A stretch of 64,000 bases of DNA, taken from Litoreibacter janthinus. GTDB lineage: Bacteria; Pseudomonadota; Alphaproteobacteria; Rhodobacterales; Rhodobacteraceae. The notes under the pieces are model-generated. The model made no database searches. It worked only from the letters and a program-made list of their open reading frames with translations, and was not told where the DNA came from. The stretch's first letter is position 1, and each line of letters begins with the position of its first letter. A program made the translations under genes and the position numbers. Of this stretch, positions 24,869 through 33,363 are shown one piece after another. The stretch is taken from positions 1,867,751 through 1,931,750 of the forward strand of contig NZ_FOYO01000001.1 of assembly GCF_900111945.1 (NCBI RefSeq), read 5' to 3'.

Positions 24869-25747
24869 TCAGGTCCTTGGAGTCGGGATTTGGCAGGTGA
24901 AGACGCATCCGAATTGGGCATCCACAATGAAAAGTCGGGTCGGGTCGGCAGGATCGAAAGTGACGGATGTCGTCCAGAGCCCGCGAGGCAAACGCACATC
25001 GGCGATCAGGTCTCCGGCAGCGTCGAACACATAGGCGCGCCCGGCCTGCGCCTGGGCTATGGCGAGCCATCCATGAGAGTTGCAGGCCAATCCATCGGGA
25101 CCCAGCCCGCCCGACATCTGCAGATAGGTGCCAACCATAGGCTGGCCCTTTTCGGGCAGGCGGGTCGAGAACTTCCAGACCTGATTGGCACGGGTCGCGG
25201 CGACGTAGACCCAAGTATTATCTGGTGAAACGGCAATGCCGTTGGCATAGGGCACGCAGTCCAACACAAGGCGCAGATCGCCATTTTGCCAGCGATAGAC
25301 CCGTCCGTGCGGATCGCTCAAGCTGGTGCGGCCGCTATCGGTGAACCATAGAGCACCATCGGGGCCATAGGTCATATCCGACAGGCCAAGGAAGGGCATT
25401 GGTTCGCCCGCGCTGAGGACCTCAATAGAGGTTTCGCCAGTCAGCTCGATCAGGCCGTGCTTGTAGTCTACTGCGATGCGCCGTCCGTCGGGGGCGATGC
25501 GCATGGCGTGGGGTTCGCCATCAATCTGGTGCATCTGGGTCCAGTTGCCAGCGGGCGAGACCCGGAAGATCCGACCGTAAGGCACATCCGACAGCCAAAG
25601 GTTCCCATCCTCGTCAAAAAACGCGGCCTCAAGGAAGGAATGCATTGGCTGGCCTGGGCGGGTCATCTTGGCCCAAGCCGAGGGTTCGCCGCGATGATGC
25701 ATATCATCGGGCAAAGCACTCCAAAGGGTCGCGTTTAGGTGGGGCAT
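24869..25747 (-). CDS. SMP-30/gluconolactonase/LRE family protein
   Basis: This 292-residue six-bladed beta-propeller has the repeated motifs FFDEDGNLWLSDVPYGRIF, YGPDGALWFTDSG and VSPDNTWVYVA, with acidic residues placed to bind calcium or zinc (for example LEAAFFDEDG and YANGIAVSPD). The family hydrolyses lactones. It starts inside the end of the CoA-transferase gene (13-nt overlap) and ends 4 nt before the DapA-family gene. A lactone intermediate in the pathway is therefore likely. Confidence 0.85.
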   Translation of the reverse strand: MPHLNATLWSALPDDMHHRGEPSAWAKMTRPGQPMHSFLEAAFFDEDGNLWLSDVPYGRIFRVSPAGNWTQMHQIDGEPHAMRIAPDGRRIAVDYKHGLIELTGETSIEVLSAGEPMPFLGLSDMTYGPDGALWFTDSGRTSLSDPHGRVYRWQNGDLRLVLDCVPYANGIAVSPDNTWVYVAATRANQVWKFSTRLPEKGQPMVGTYLQMSGGLGPDGLACNSHGWLAIAQAQAGRAYVFDAAGDLIADVRLPRGLWTTSVTFDPADPTRLFIVDAQFGCVFTCQIPTPRT

Positions 25748-26910
25748 GTCACAATCCCTGCGTCAAAAAGTTGGCCAATCTGGCGTTCATCCAGCCCCAT
25801 CTCGATCAGGACAGCGTGGGAATGCTGACCCAGCGTAGGGGGCGCTTGATGCAGTGTGGTGCCTGCGCCCCCCATGTGAAAGGCCGTTGTGGGGAGGGCC
25901 GTGCCCGGATTGTCAGGGCTGGGCTGGAAATAACCGCGCGCGGTCAGTTGGGGCAGGTCGACAGCCTCGGCCAAAGTCTTGACCCGTTCTGCGGGCAGAT
26001 CGGCCGCGCGCAGTCGGGTGACCCATGTGTCCGCATCGGCGGTCATGAAAATGTCGCGCAGGGCTGATTTGGTTCCCGCGCCGATAGCCCAAACGTCGCG
26101 CCAGCATTGGATAGTGGCTAGGGCGGGCAGGGGATGACCCAATCCATCAAGAAGCCCCGAAAGCTTGCGATATTGCGCGGGGTGGAACGCGCCGAGCATC
26201 AACTGGCCGTCTTGCGTTTCATAGCTTGCGATGCCTGCCTCTTTGCTACGCTTGGCGGTAGCAGGGCTTTGGGCGGCGGCTGCCTCGGGCGCCATCATTT
26301 GCATGGCGACTTCAAGCATGGACACCGAGATATGCGTGCCTTTCCCAGTCCGTTCGCGCTGCGTCAGAGCGGCGGTGACGGCAAAGGCCGCAGCATACCC
26401 TGTTGCATAATCGACAAAGGAGACACCGGGCTTAACGCCGCCGCATTGACCGATCGTGCCGCTGGTCGCTTGGATGACATTATCATAGGCGCCGTCTTCG
26501 GCTTGAGGGCCGCTGTCGCCATATCCGGTGATGGAGCAGTGAATGAGCTTGGGGTTGATGTCGGCTAGAACCTCGTAGCCGATCCCAAGGGACGCCAAGG
26601 CGCCGGTTGTGAAATTCTCGACCACGATGTCTGCTTGGGCGGCGAGCAATTTCAGCAGGTCGGCCCCTTCAGCGCTGCGCAGGTTCAGCGCGAGGCTACG
26701 TTTATTGCCTCCCTGCACTTGGTAGTTCAGCCCAAGGCCTGCTGCGTTCAACGCGTCATCTGGCCCGCGGCCCCGCGCGCAATCTGGGTTGGACGGGTCT
26801 TCGATCTTGATTACGTCTGCGCCAAGCAATCCCAACTGGTAAGTGCAAAAGGGCCCAGCCAGAACATGGGTCATGTCCAAAACAATTATACCGTTCAATG
26901 CGCCTGTCAC
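25735..26910 (-). CDS. Class III CoA-transferase (CaiB/BaiF family)
   Basis: This enzyme of about 391 residues has the family N-terminus GIIVLDMTHVLAGPF, YQVQGGNKRSLALNL and the catalytic Asp in GAYDNVIQATSG. It moves CoA between carboxylic acids. GTG 26910 was chosen (AAGG 8 nt upstream) because the longer frame to 26952 needs TTG and has no ribosome-binding site. It is the first gene of the minus-strand operon, so the pathway probably passes through a CoA thioester. Confidence 0.88.
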   Translation of the reverse strand: MTGALNGIIVLDMTHVLAGPFCTYQLGLLGADVIKIEDPSNPDCARGRGPDDALNAAGLGLNYQVQGGNKRSLALNLRSAEGADLLKLLAAQADIVVENFTTGALASLGIGYEVLADINPKLIHCSITGYGDSGPQAEDGAYDNVIQATSGTIGQCGGVKPGVSFVDYATGYAAAFAVTAALTQRERTGKGTHISVSMLEVAMQMMAPEAAAAQSPATAKRSKEAGIASYETQDGQLMLGAFHPAQYRKLSGLLDGLGHPLPALATIQCWRDVWAIGAGTKSALRDIFMTADADTWVTRLRAADLPAERVKTLAEAVDLPQLTARGYFQPSPDNPGTALPTTAFHMGGAGTTLHQAPPTLGQHSHAVLIEMGLDERQIGQLFDAGIVTCPT

Positions 26911-26945
26911 GTCAGTAAAGCCTTGCGATATGGAATAGCGTCTAA

Positions 26946-26974
26946 TATACAAAACGTAGGTTTATATACAAGAC
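26946..26974. promoter_or_regulatory. Direct repeats in divergent promoter region
   Basis: TATACAAAAC (26946-26955) and TATACAAGAC (26965-26974) are 19 bp apart, about two helical turns, in the 80-bp gap between the divergent CoA-transferase and aminotransferase genes. They are candidates for a shared regulator site. The nearest regulator gene is the IclR at 29213. Confidence 0.45.
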
Positions 26975-26990
26975 ATAAGATGTGAGAGCT

Positions 26991-28328
26991 ATGTCCCAAA
27001 GCAGCATTTTTCACCGAGACCTCAATTCTGACCTGCCAGTTGTCGTTGCGGGGGATGGAAATTTTCTCATTGATGCAACGGGTAAGCGGTATCTGGATGC
27101 CTGCGGCGGGGCAGCTGTGTCCTGTCTTGGGCATGATCACCCAAAGGTCCGAGAGGCCATCAAGGCGCAGGTGGACAAACTCGCCTTTGCGCATACAGGG
27201 TCCTTCACCAATCAACCCGCCGAGGATTTGGCGGCCCATCTTGTGGCGCGTGCACCAAAGGGAACAGGCGCTGGACGGGTGATGTATCTGGGCTCGGGTT
27301 CTGAGGCGATGGAAGCTGCGCTGAAACTCGCGCGGCAGTACTGTCTTGAAAAAGGCGAGCCTGAGCGCCGCCATATTATTGCGCGCAAACCCAGCTATCA
27401 CGGCAATACCCTCGGTGCGTTGGCAACAGGGGGGCACGCGGGTCGGCGCGCGCCTTTTGCGCCGCTTTTGATCGAGGTCAATCATATCGACGCGCCGTAC
27501 CCCTATCGTTTGCAGCATGACTCAGAAGGTGACGCAGATTTCGCTGTGCGTATGGCAAACCTGCTGGAGGAAGAAATCCAGCGCCTGGGGGCTGAGACCG
27601 TGATGGCCTTCGTTGCCGAGCCTGTTGTGGGGGCGTCCTTGGGCACCCAGCCTGCACCCGCAGGCTATTTCAAACGCATCCGAGAGATCTGTGATCAATA
27701 CGGCGTGCTTTTCATTGCTGACGAAGTGATGAGCGGTATGGGCCGGACGGGCACCTCGTTCGCGCTAGAACAAGAAGGCATTGCTGCCGACCTAACCACG
27801 ATGGCCAAGGGTTTGGGTGCGGGCTATCAACCGATCGCCGCCGTTATGGCCGCGCAAAAGGTTGTTGATGTGATCAAAGCGGGCAGCGGCAAGCTTTGGA
27901 ACGGGCATACGTATATGTCTCATGCCATTGCGACGGCGGGTGCCTTGGCCGTGCAGCAGGTCATTGAAAATGAGAGTTTGTTGGACAACGTGATCGCGCG
28001 CGGCAAGCAGCTAGAGGCTGGGTTGCGCAAGGCCTTTGCACAGCATCCCCACGTTGGAGATATTCGCGGCCGCGGGCTGTTCTGGACCATCGAAATGGTC
28101 GCGGATCGCGCAACCAAGGCGCCATTTGATCCAGCGGACGAGATCGCACCCAAGATCGGAGCGGCCGCCAAGGTGCGAGGCGTTATGACCTATCCGTCGC
28201 AGGGGTGCATTGATGGCATAAACGGTGATCACGTGTTGCTGGCACCGTCCTATACGTCGAGCGAGGCCGAGATTGAACAGATACTCGAGACCCTCGTGCA
28301 CGCAGTTTCTGACGTGGTGAGGGGCTAA
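26991..28328 (+). CDS. Class III PLP-dependent aminotransferase
   Basis: This 445-residue fold-type I aminotransferase has LDACGGAAVSCLGHDHP near the N-terminus, GSEAMEAALKLARQY, ADEVMSGMGRTG with the PLP Asp, and the Schiff-base Lys at about residue 273 (TMAKGLGAGYQP). The class acts on omega-amines and beta- or gamma-amino acids. ATG 26991 was taken; GTG 26982 is the alternative. A BKACE gene follows after 3 nt, so the amine acceptor product may be a beta-keto acid. It diverges from the eight-gene operon and probably belongs to the same pathway. Confidence 0.9.
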   Translation: MSQSSIFHRDLNSDLPVVVAGDGNFLIDATGKRYLDACGGAAVSCLGHDHPKVREAIKAQVDKLAFAHTGSFTNQPAEDLAAHLVARAPKGTGAGRVMYLGSGSEAMEAALKLARQYCLEKGEPERRHIIARKPSYHGNTLGALATGGHAGRRAPFAPLLIEVNHIDAPYPYRLQHDSEGDADFAVRMANLLEEEIQRLGAETVMAFVAEPVVGASLGTQPAPAGYFKRIREICDQYGVLFIADEVMSGMGRTGTSFALEQEGIAADLTTMAKGLGAGYQPIAAVMAAQKVVDVIKAGSGKLWNGHTYMSHAIATAGALAVQQVIENESLLDNVIARGKQLEAGLRKAFAQHPHVGDIRGRGLFWTIEMVADRATKAPFDPADEIAPKIGAAAKVRGVMTYPSQGCIDGINGDHVLLAPSYTSSEAEIEQILETLVHAVSDVVRG

Positions 28329-28331
28329 GCA

Positions 28332-29210
28332 ATGGCGCGCAAGACGATTCTCACGGCTGCGATCACGGGCAACCTGATGACGCCCGAAATCAGCCCAAAC
28401 CTGCCGATCACACCCGAAGAGATTGCACGTCAGGCGCTGGATGCCGCTGCGGCTGGTGCAGCCATTGTGCACCTTCACGTGCGCGACACGGAAACCGCCA
28501 AAGGGTCCATGCGGCTCGAACTCTATTCCGAACTGGTCGAGCGTATTCGCGCCGAGAACACCGACGTTTTGCTAAACCTCACCACGGGTGAAGGTGGGCG
28601 GTTCATTCCCTCCGATGAGAATCCACAGATCGCCGCCGAGGGATCGACCCTATGCGTGCCCGAAAAACGCGTGGCCCATGTCGAGGCTCTGAAGCCCGAT
28701 ATCTGCACGCTGGATTTCAATACCATGTGGTCGGGGCAAGCTTCGGTCATCAACGCGCCGCGCAACCTCGAAATCATGGCCGAGCGGATCTATGCAGCAC
28801 GTGTGAAACCCGAAATCGAAATTTTCGACAGTGGCGATCTGCATATGGTCAAAGACTTTGTGGCGCGTGGAGTGCTCAAGACACCTTTGATGGTGCAGAT
28901 GGTATTGGGCGTGCGTTTTGGCGCGGTCGCGAACCCTGAAACGATGGCTTACCTCGTTAGCCAATTGCCTGAGGGCACCGAATGGGCCGCCTTTGGCATC
29001 GGGCGTACGGCGTTTCCCATGCTGGCACAGGCTTGGCTGCTGGGCGGGCATATCCGTATCGGGATGGAGGACACAGCCTACATCGCCAAGGGCCAGCATT
29101 GCGAAAGCAATGCGCAATTGGTCGAAAAGGCAGCCCGCATCATCGGTGATCTGGGTGGCGAATTAGCAACCCCAGATGAAGCCCGCGAAATTCTGGGCAT
29201 CGCCGGATGA
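28332..29210 (+). CDS. Beta-keto acid cleavage enzyme (BKACE, DUF849 family)
   Basis: This 292-residue TIM-barrel protein of the 3-keto-5-aminohexanoate cleavage family has the zinc ligands HLHVRD (near 47-49) and RIGMED (Glu near 238). The family cleaves a beta-keto acid with acetyl-CoA to give acetoacetate and a new acyl-CoA. It is coupled to the aminotransferase gene. It differs considerably from the second BKACE at 36947, so the two should have different substrates. Confidence 0.9.
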   Translation: MARKTILTAAITGNLMTPEISPNLPITPEEIARQALDAAAAGAAIVHLHVRDTETAKGSMRLELYSELVERIRAENTDVLLNLTTGEGGRFIPSDENPQIAAEGSTLCVPEKRVAHVEALKPDICTLDFNTMWSGQASVINAPRNLEIMAERIYAARVKPEIEIFDSGDLHMVKDFVARGVLKTPLMVQMVLGVRFGAVANPETMAYLVSQLPEGTEWAAFGIGRTAFPMLAQAWLLGGHIRIGMEDTAYIAKGQHCESNAQLVEKAARIIGDLGGELATPDEAREILGIAG

Positions 29211-29212
29211 AC

Positions 29213-30001
29213 CTAGTTGCCCTGATACCCCAAGGCGCGCGAGATTTGCAGCGCAGCGTCTTGGGCCTGCGGCAGGTAAAAGCTCTCCATACGATCAAAA
29301 TCAAATCCACTGTCGGGGCCGGACAGGTTTACGCAAGCGACTATAGCGCCGGTGTTGTCACGCACTGGCACGGCGACGCTCGACCCGCCCGGCTCTCGGT
29401 AGCCTCTGGAAATCACAAAGCCCGCATCGCGCGCCTCAGAGACACGTGCCACAAGGCTAGCCGCGTCCATGGGCGTGTGTTCGGTAAAACGGTGCCAGTC
29501 TTGCCCCTCAGCAAACGTGTCCAAGTCTGCGGCGTTCTTGGCCCCCAAGAGGCACCAGCCAATTGCCGAGGCGAAGGCTTGCGTTCGGGTACCCGTGCGC
29601 ATGTTCGAAACATATCCCGACCGGGCTTGGTGGCTGACAAGATACAAAACATCATCCCCTTCCAGCACGCTCAAGTGCGTCGAAACGCCGGTTTCGTCGC
29701 GCAGGTTGGCCAGAATGGGCCGCGCGATGGCGGTAATGGGCTGCTGGTTCAAATAGGCGAACCCAAGGCTCAGCACGCGTGCGCCAAGGGTGAAGGTATT
29801 GGCCTGCTCGGCTTCGCGGATAAACTCCATCTGGCGCAGGGTGTAGACAAGACGAAACGCCGAGCTCCGGCTCAGCTCCATCGCGCGGGCAATGTCGCTC
29901 AGCGACATGGGATTTTCTGCGGCGCCAAGGATTTCGAGAACTCTCAAGCCTCGGTGCAAACCGGGGACAAAATAGACATCATGATTGGACGCTTTGGGCA
30001 T
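29213..30001 (-). CDS. IclR-family transcriptional regulator
   Basis: This 262-residue protein has a winged-helix domain (LHRGLRVLEILGA, MSLSDIARAMELSRSSAFRL) and the IclR effector domain (RPILANLRDETGVSTHLSVL and REPGGSSVAVPVRD). Its stop is 3 nt from the BKACE stop (convergent), and it diverges from the intradiol dioxygenase pair at 30076, which it most likely controls; control of the 26.9-29.2 kb genes is also possible. Confidence 0.9.
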   Translation of the reverse strand: MPKASNHDVYFVPGLHRGLRVLEILGAAENPMSLSDIARAMELSRSSAFRLVYTLRQMEFIREAEQANTFTLGARVLSLGFAYLNQQPITAIARPILANLRDETGVSTHLSVLEGDDVLYLVSHQARSGYVSNMRTGTRTQAFASAIGWCLLGAKNAADLDTFAEGQDWHRFTEHTPMDAASLVARVSEARDAGFVISRGYREPGGSSVAVPVRDNTGAIVACVNLSGPDSGFDFDRMESFYLPQAQDAALQISRALGYQGN

Positions 30002-30075
30002 AGACGATTAGATTCCGAGTTGTGCTCTCATGTGTTTAATCTGCAAAACGCACCAAAGACAATGGAGGACAGGAG

Positions 30076-30675
30076 ATGACCGACCCGGCATCAAACCTTT
30101 TACCAGCGACGAACGAAGACACCTGCGGGCCGTACTTCCCAATCTATTTCGCGGATCCGGCGCTAGAGGATCTGACTCGTCTCGATCCGGGCGTCGTAGC
30201 AAAGGCATCGGGCACGCCGATCATTCTGCGCGGACGGGTGCTGGACCGGCACGGAGAGCTGGCCAACGGCATTGTGATGGAGTTTTGGCAGGCCAACGCC
30301 AAGGGTGTTTATCGCACACCGGCAACGGAAGGGGATGAAGATATCGATCCATGGTTCTACGGGTATGGTCGCATCCGGTCGGCGTCGGGCATTTATGAGT
30401 TCCCCACAATTAAGCCGGGTGCGGCCGCAGGGCGCGCGCCTAACATCACGGTTACGATTTTCTCGGACGGTATCAACCGTATCGTGACGCAGGTATTTTT
30501 CGACACCGAGGACGGCAATGAAAGCGACCCTGTGTTGCAGGCCGCGGGGGACGATGCCCCCAAACTGATTGCGCGCCACGACGGGCGTACGGCCAGCGGA
30601 GCCGAGGTCTATGTCTTTGACATCATCATGGCCGGCGACAATGAAACCCCATTCTTTGATGATCTGGAGAGCTGA
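30076..30675 (+). CDS. Intradiol ring-cleavage dioxygenase, alpha-type subunit (PcaG paralogue)
   Basis: This 199-residue protein matches PcaG-type alpha subunits (DTCGPYFPIYF; RVLDRHGELANGIVMEFWQAN; RIVTQVFFDTED). It pairs with the beta subunit 3 nt downstream. Compared with the true pcaG at 37794, the segment that carries the Arg of HQNRIPTL is replaced by GDDAPKLIA without Arg; in the Pseudomonas enzyme this region contributes Arg133 near the substrate carboxylate. The substrate therefore probably differs from protocatechuate, or binding is relaxed as in type II enzymes active on 4-sulfocatechol. Confidence 0.85.
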   Translation: MTDPASNLLPATNEDTCGPYFPIYFADPALEDLTRLDPGVVAKASGTPIILRGRVLDRHGELANGIVMEFWQANAKGVYRTPATEGDEDIDPWFYGYGRIRSASGIYEFPTIKPGAAAGRAPNITVTIFSDGINRIVTQVFFDTEDGNESDPVLQAAGDDAPKLIARHDGRTASGAEVYVFDIIMAGDNETPFFDDLES

Positions 30676-30678
30676 GAC

Positions 30679-31347
30679 ATGGCCAAGCAAGGACGTATTC
30701 TGGGCATTGGCCCAACGGACAACACATCGGATCAGCGCACCCCGCGCCAGCGGCTGCGGTTGATCCCTGATGTCGCGCGCGAAAGCTTTGTGCCGGTGGT
30801 GCCGGCTCGCTACGCGGCGAATCCGCATGAATGGGACATGACCCGGACGGCCCCGGATCGGCCTCGCGCTGCTGGTGTTCCGATCGAGGTTACAGGCCGT
30901 GTGCGCACAGCATCAGGCCGCGCTGTTGCAGGCGCGTTGTTGGAAATCTGGAGTGCCAATCACTTCGGGCGTTACCGCCACATCGAGGATCATTCGGGCC
31001 TGCAACTGGATGAAAACCACCTTGGGCTGGGGCGCGTTCTGACCGACGACGAGGGCCGCTATCGTTTCTGGGCGATCAGCCCGGGTGCCTACCTTGCCCG
31101 TCCTGATATTGGTCGCTGGCGTCCAAAGCACATCCATATGTCGATCAGTGGCGGGTCCTCGCGGCTTATCACGCAGATGTATTTCCCGGGCGAGCCGAAC
31201 AACGAAACTGACCCGATGGCGATCCTCATGGGCGATGCCTTTGAGCGCAATCTGGGCATTCCGCGGGACGCGGGCGACGCGGACGTCGAAGAAGCCTACG
31301 ATTTCGACATTGTGGTCGGCGGGCGCAACGCGACGTTCTTCGAATAG
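30679..31347 (+). CDS. Intradiol ring-cleavage dioxygenase, beta-type catalytic subunit (PcaH paralogue)
   Basis: This 222-residue subunit keeps the four iron ligands by alignment with PcaH: Tyr in GRYRHIED, Tyr in PGAYLARPD, and both His in WRPKHIHMS. It departs from PcaH in the pocket: the Trp two residues after the second Tyr is Ala (YLA instead of YPW), and the N-terminal LTPxYKTS block that supplies a carboxylate-binding Tyr is absent. It should be an active Fe(III) ring-cleaving enzyme with an altered substrate. mobA is convergent 45 nt downstream. Confidence 0.85.
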   Translation: MAKQGRILGIGPTDNTSDQRTPRQRLRLIPDVARESFVPVVPARYAANPHEWDMTRTAPDRPRAAGVPIEVTGRVRTASGRAVAGALLEIWSANHFGRYRHIEDHSGLQLDENHLGLGRVLTDDEGRYRFWAISPGAYLARPDIGRWRPKHIHMSISGGSSRLITQMYFPGEPNNETDPMAILMGDAFERNLGIPRDAGDADVEEAYDFDIVVGGRNATFFE

Positions 31348-31372
31348 GAAGGTTCCGCAAAATCAACGCATG

Positions 31373-31393
31373 ACGGCGGTGATGAGCCGCCGT
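31373..31393. terminator. Hairpin between convergent genes
   Basis: ACGGCGG (31373-31379) and CCGCCGT (31387-31393) make a 7-bp stem with a 7-nt loop between the dioxygenase and mobA stops. There is no T-run, so it is at best a weak bidirectional terminator. Confidence 0.35.
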
Positions 31394-33267
31394 TACGCCG
31401 ACGTCATAAATCCATCAAAGAACTGGGCAAGTCCTGTGAAGTCACTGAGGGTTTGAACTTTCGCAATGAACTGATCGGGCCGCACGACCAAAAGCGCGCC
31501 GTTCTTACGATCGATTCCGCGACGGTTAAAAATGTCGGGGCCGTTTTTGAGATCCGGACAAAAGACCTTTTCATAATCAACCAGCCCATAACGCCCCTTG
31601 GTCGGCAAAAGCAGGCTCGGCAGGGTTTCGATCTTCAGATCGCGGTGGTTGGTTTGGAACACGACCCGCAGGTCGATGACGCTGTCGATGTCCGCGCCTT
31701 TTGGCGTGTATCTTACGAGAGGGCTGTCCGGGGCCCGCGCCAGATAGGAGCACAACCCGTCGATAGGGGCGCCGGTTTGGCCAGCATCGGTGTCGTTTGC
31801 AAAGGCGATAAGCCGCCATCGGCCATCGGCCTTGAGGGTATGACCAAGGTGCATGGATTTACCATCACCAGCCCGAATGACGGGCGCAGAATGAAGCCGC
31901 ATCCCGGTCTTCAGGCCCGTAGCAAGTGCTTGGCCGTCACCGGCGACCGTAATCATCGATGGGTCATAGAGGGTTTCTACCCCGGCTGTGTAACGCCCAT
32001 GCTTTTTGAAATAGCCTTGGAACTGGGCCGCCTCAGAAGCGTTTTTGGGCTTGGCGCTGAACAGCCGCGCCATGTCGCGGTCAAAGTCGATCAGCTCTTT
32101 CGCCTTAGCGCGGCGTTCCTCGGAGTATGTATGCAGCAGGGCGGGGCTCGCCTGCCCACGCAAGACCGATGCCAGTTTCCACCCGAGGTTAAACGTATCA
32201 GCCATCGAGACGTTCATGCCCTGACCGGCCTTGGGGCTGTGGGTGTGACAGGCATCACCGGCGATAAACACGTTGGGGAAACGCTCGGCACGCTCCGCAT
32301 CGGGGACATTATCAAAGGCATCACAGACGCGCTGACCGATTTCATAAGCCGACCACCACGCCACCTCTTTCACGTCGAGCTGGTAGGGGGCTAGAATATC
32401 GCACGCCTTTGAGATCAGCAGCTCTGGTGTGACGCCTCGGTCGGCGGCGCGTTCGTTCCCGCGGAGCTCGTCCAGCTCGATATACATGCGCACCAGGTAG
32501 CCGCCTTCGCGCGGAATGATTAGAACGCTGCCGTGGTCGGCTGATTGGATCGCGGCCTTGAGCCGTATGTCAGGGAAATCCGTCACCGCCAGAACATCCA
32601 TCACGCCCCAAAGTTGCCGAGCGGATTCGCCCTTTAGATCATGACCCATGGACTTGCGCACGACACTACGCGCGCCGTCGCAGCCAACGACATAGCGGGC
32701 ACGGATCGTTTCGGTTGTCCCGTCGGGGCAGCTAAACGTGGCTGTTATGGGGTAGTCGGCTTCAGGATCGGTGGTCAGGTCGATCAGCTCACGTTCATAG
32801 TCGGGTTCCAAACGGTTCGGGGAATTGCGCATGATGTCGAGGTAGAAATCATGCACCCGTGCTTGGCTAAGGATCACATGAGGCATCTCTGACAGATCAT
32901 CCTCAACGTCTTGAATGCGGTCCGCGCGGTGCAGGCCGGTACCGGAGTCGTTCGGCCGCCAGAAGGCGACCTCATTGACCCAGTATGCTTCTTTCAGAAC
33001 CTTCTCGGCAAAGCCGAATGCATCGAACATTTCGATAGAGCGGCAGGCGATACCGTCCGCTTGGCCCACTTCCAGGGGGCCTGATTTACGCTCGGTGATG
33101 CGGGTCTTGATGTCGGGAAAGGCAGAAAGCTGGGCTGCAAGTGTTAGACCTGCGGGGCCACAACCGACAATTAGCAAGTCAACGGGATCATTCTTGTCCG
33201 CTGCACCGACGTTAGGTTTTGCAATGGCCGGGTCACCGGTAGAAAACCCGTTCAGATGATACTGCAT
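31393..33267 (-). CDS. mobA: 3-hydroxybenzoate 4-monooxygenase
   Basis: This 624-residue class A flavin monooxygenase has FAD-binding LLIVGCGPAGLTLAAQLS near residue 31, the DG-type motif VVGCDGARSVVRKSMG near 204 and GDACHTHSPKAGQGMNVSM near 346, followed by a C-terminal thioredoxin-like dimerisation domain. Length and sequence match MobA of Comamonas, which turns 3-hydroxybenzoate into protocatechuate. The divergent MarR gene at 33364 supports this. Its product feeds the pca genes next door. Confidence 0.85.
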   Translation of the reverse strand: MQYHLNGFSTGDPAIAKPNVGAADKNDPVDLLIVGCGPAGLTLAAQLSAFPDIKTRITERKSGPLEVGQADGIACRSIEMFDAFGFAEKVLKEAYWVNEVAFWRPNDSGTGLHRADRIQDVEDDLSEMPHVILSQARVHDFYLDIMRNSPNRLEPDYERELIDLTTDPEADYPITATFSCPDGTTETIRARYVVGCDGARSVVRKSMGHDLKGESARQLWGVMDVLAVTDFPDIRLKAAIQSADHGSVLIIPREGGYLVRMYIELDELRGNERAADRGVTPELLISKACDILAPYQLDVKEVAWWSAYEIGQRVCDAFDNVPDAERAERFPNVFIAGDACHTHSPKAGQGMNVSMADTFNLGWKLASVLRGQASPALLHTYSEERRAKAKELIDFDRDMARLFSAKPKNASEAAQFQGYFKKHGRYTAGVETLYDPSMITVAGDGQALATGLKTGMRLHSAPVIRAGDGKSMHLGHTLKADGRWRLIAFANDTDAGQTGAPIDGLCSYLARAPDSPLVRYTPKGADIDSVIDLRVVFQTNHRDLKIETLPSLLLPTKGRYGLVDYEKVFCPDLKNGPDIFNRRGIDRKNGALLVVRPDQFIAKVQTLSDFTGLAQFFDGFMTSA

Positions 33268-33289
33268 GTCGCGCTCCGCATTTTGTATG

Positions 33290-33348
33290 TATGCTTACTA
33301 AATACTGGACGGGGGGCGCTCCTGTCAATATGGTAAGTATGCATACTA
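33290..33348. promoter_or_regulatory. Two repeated operator-like sites between mobA and mobR
   Basis: TATGCTTACTA (33290-33300) and TATGCATACTA (33338-33348) differ at one base and lie 48 bp apart; the second is within the perfect palindrome AGTATGCATACT (33336-33347). They sit between divergent mobA and the MarR gene, as expected for MobR binding sites. Confidence 0.6.
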
Positions 33349-33363
33349 TGGAGAGCTGCGGAC

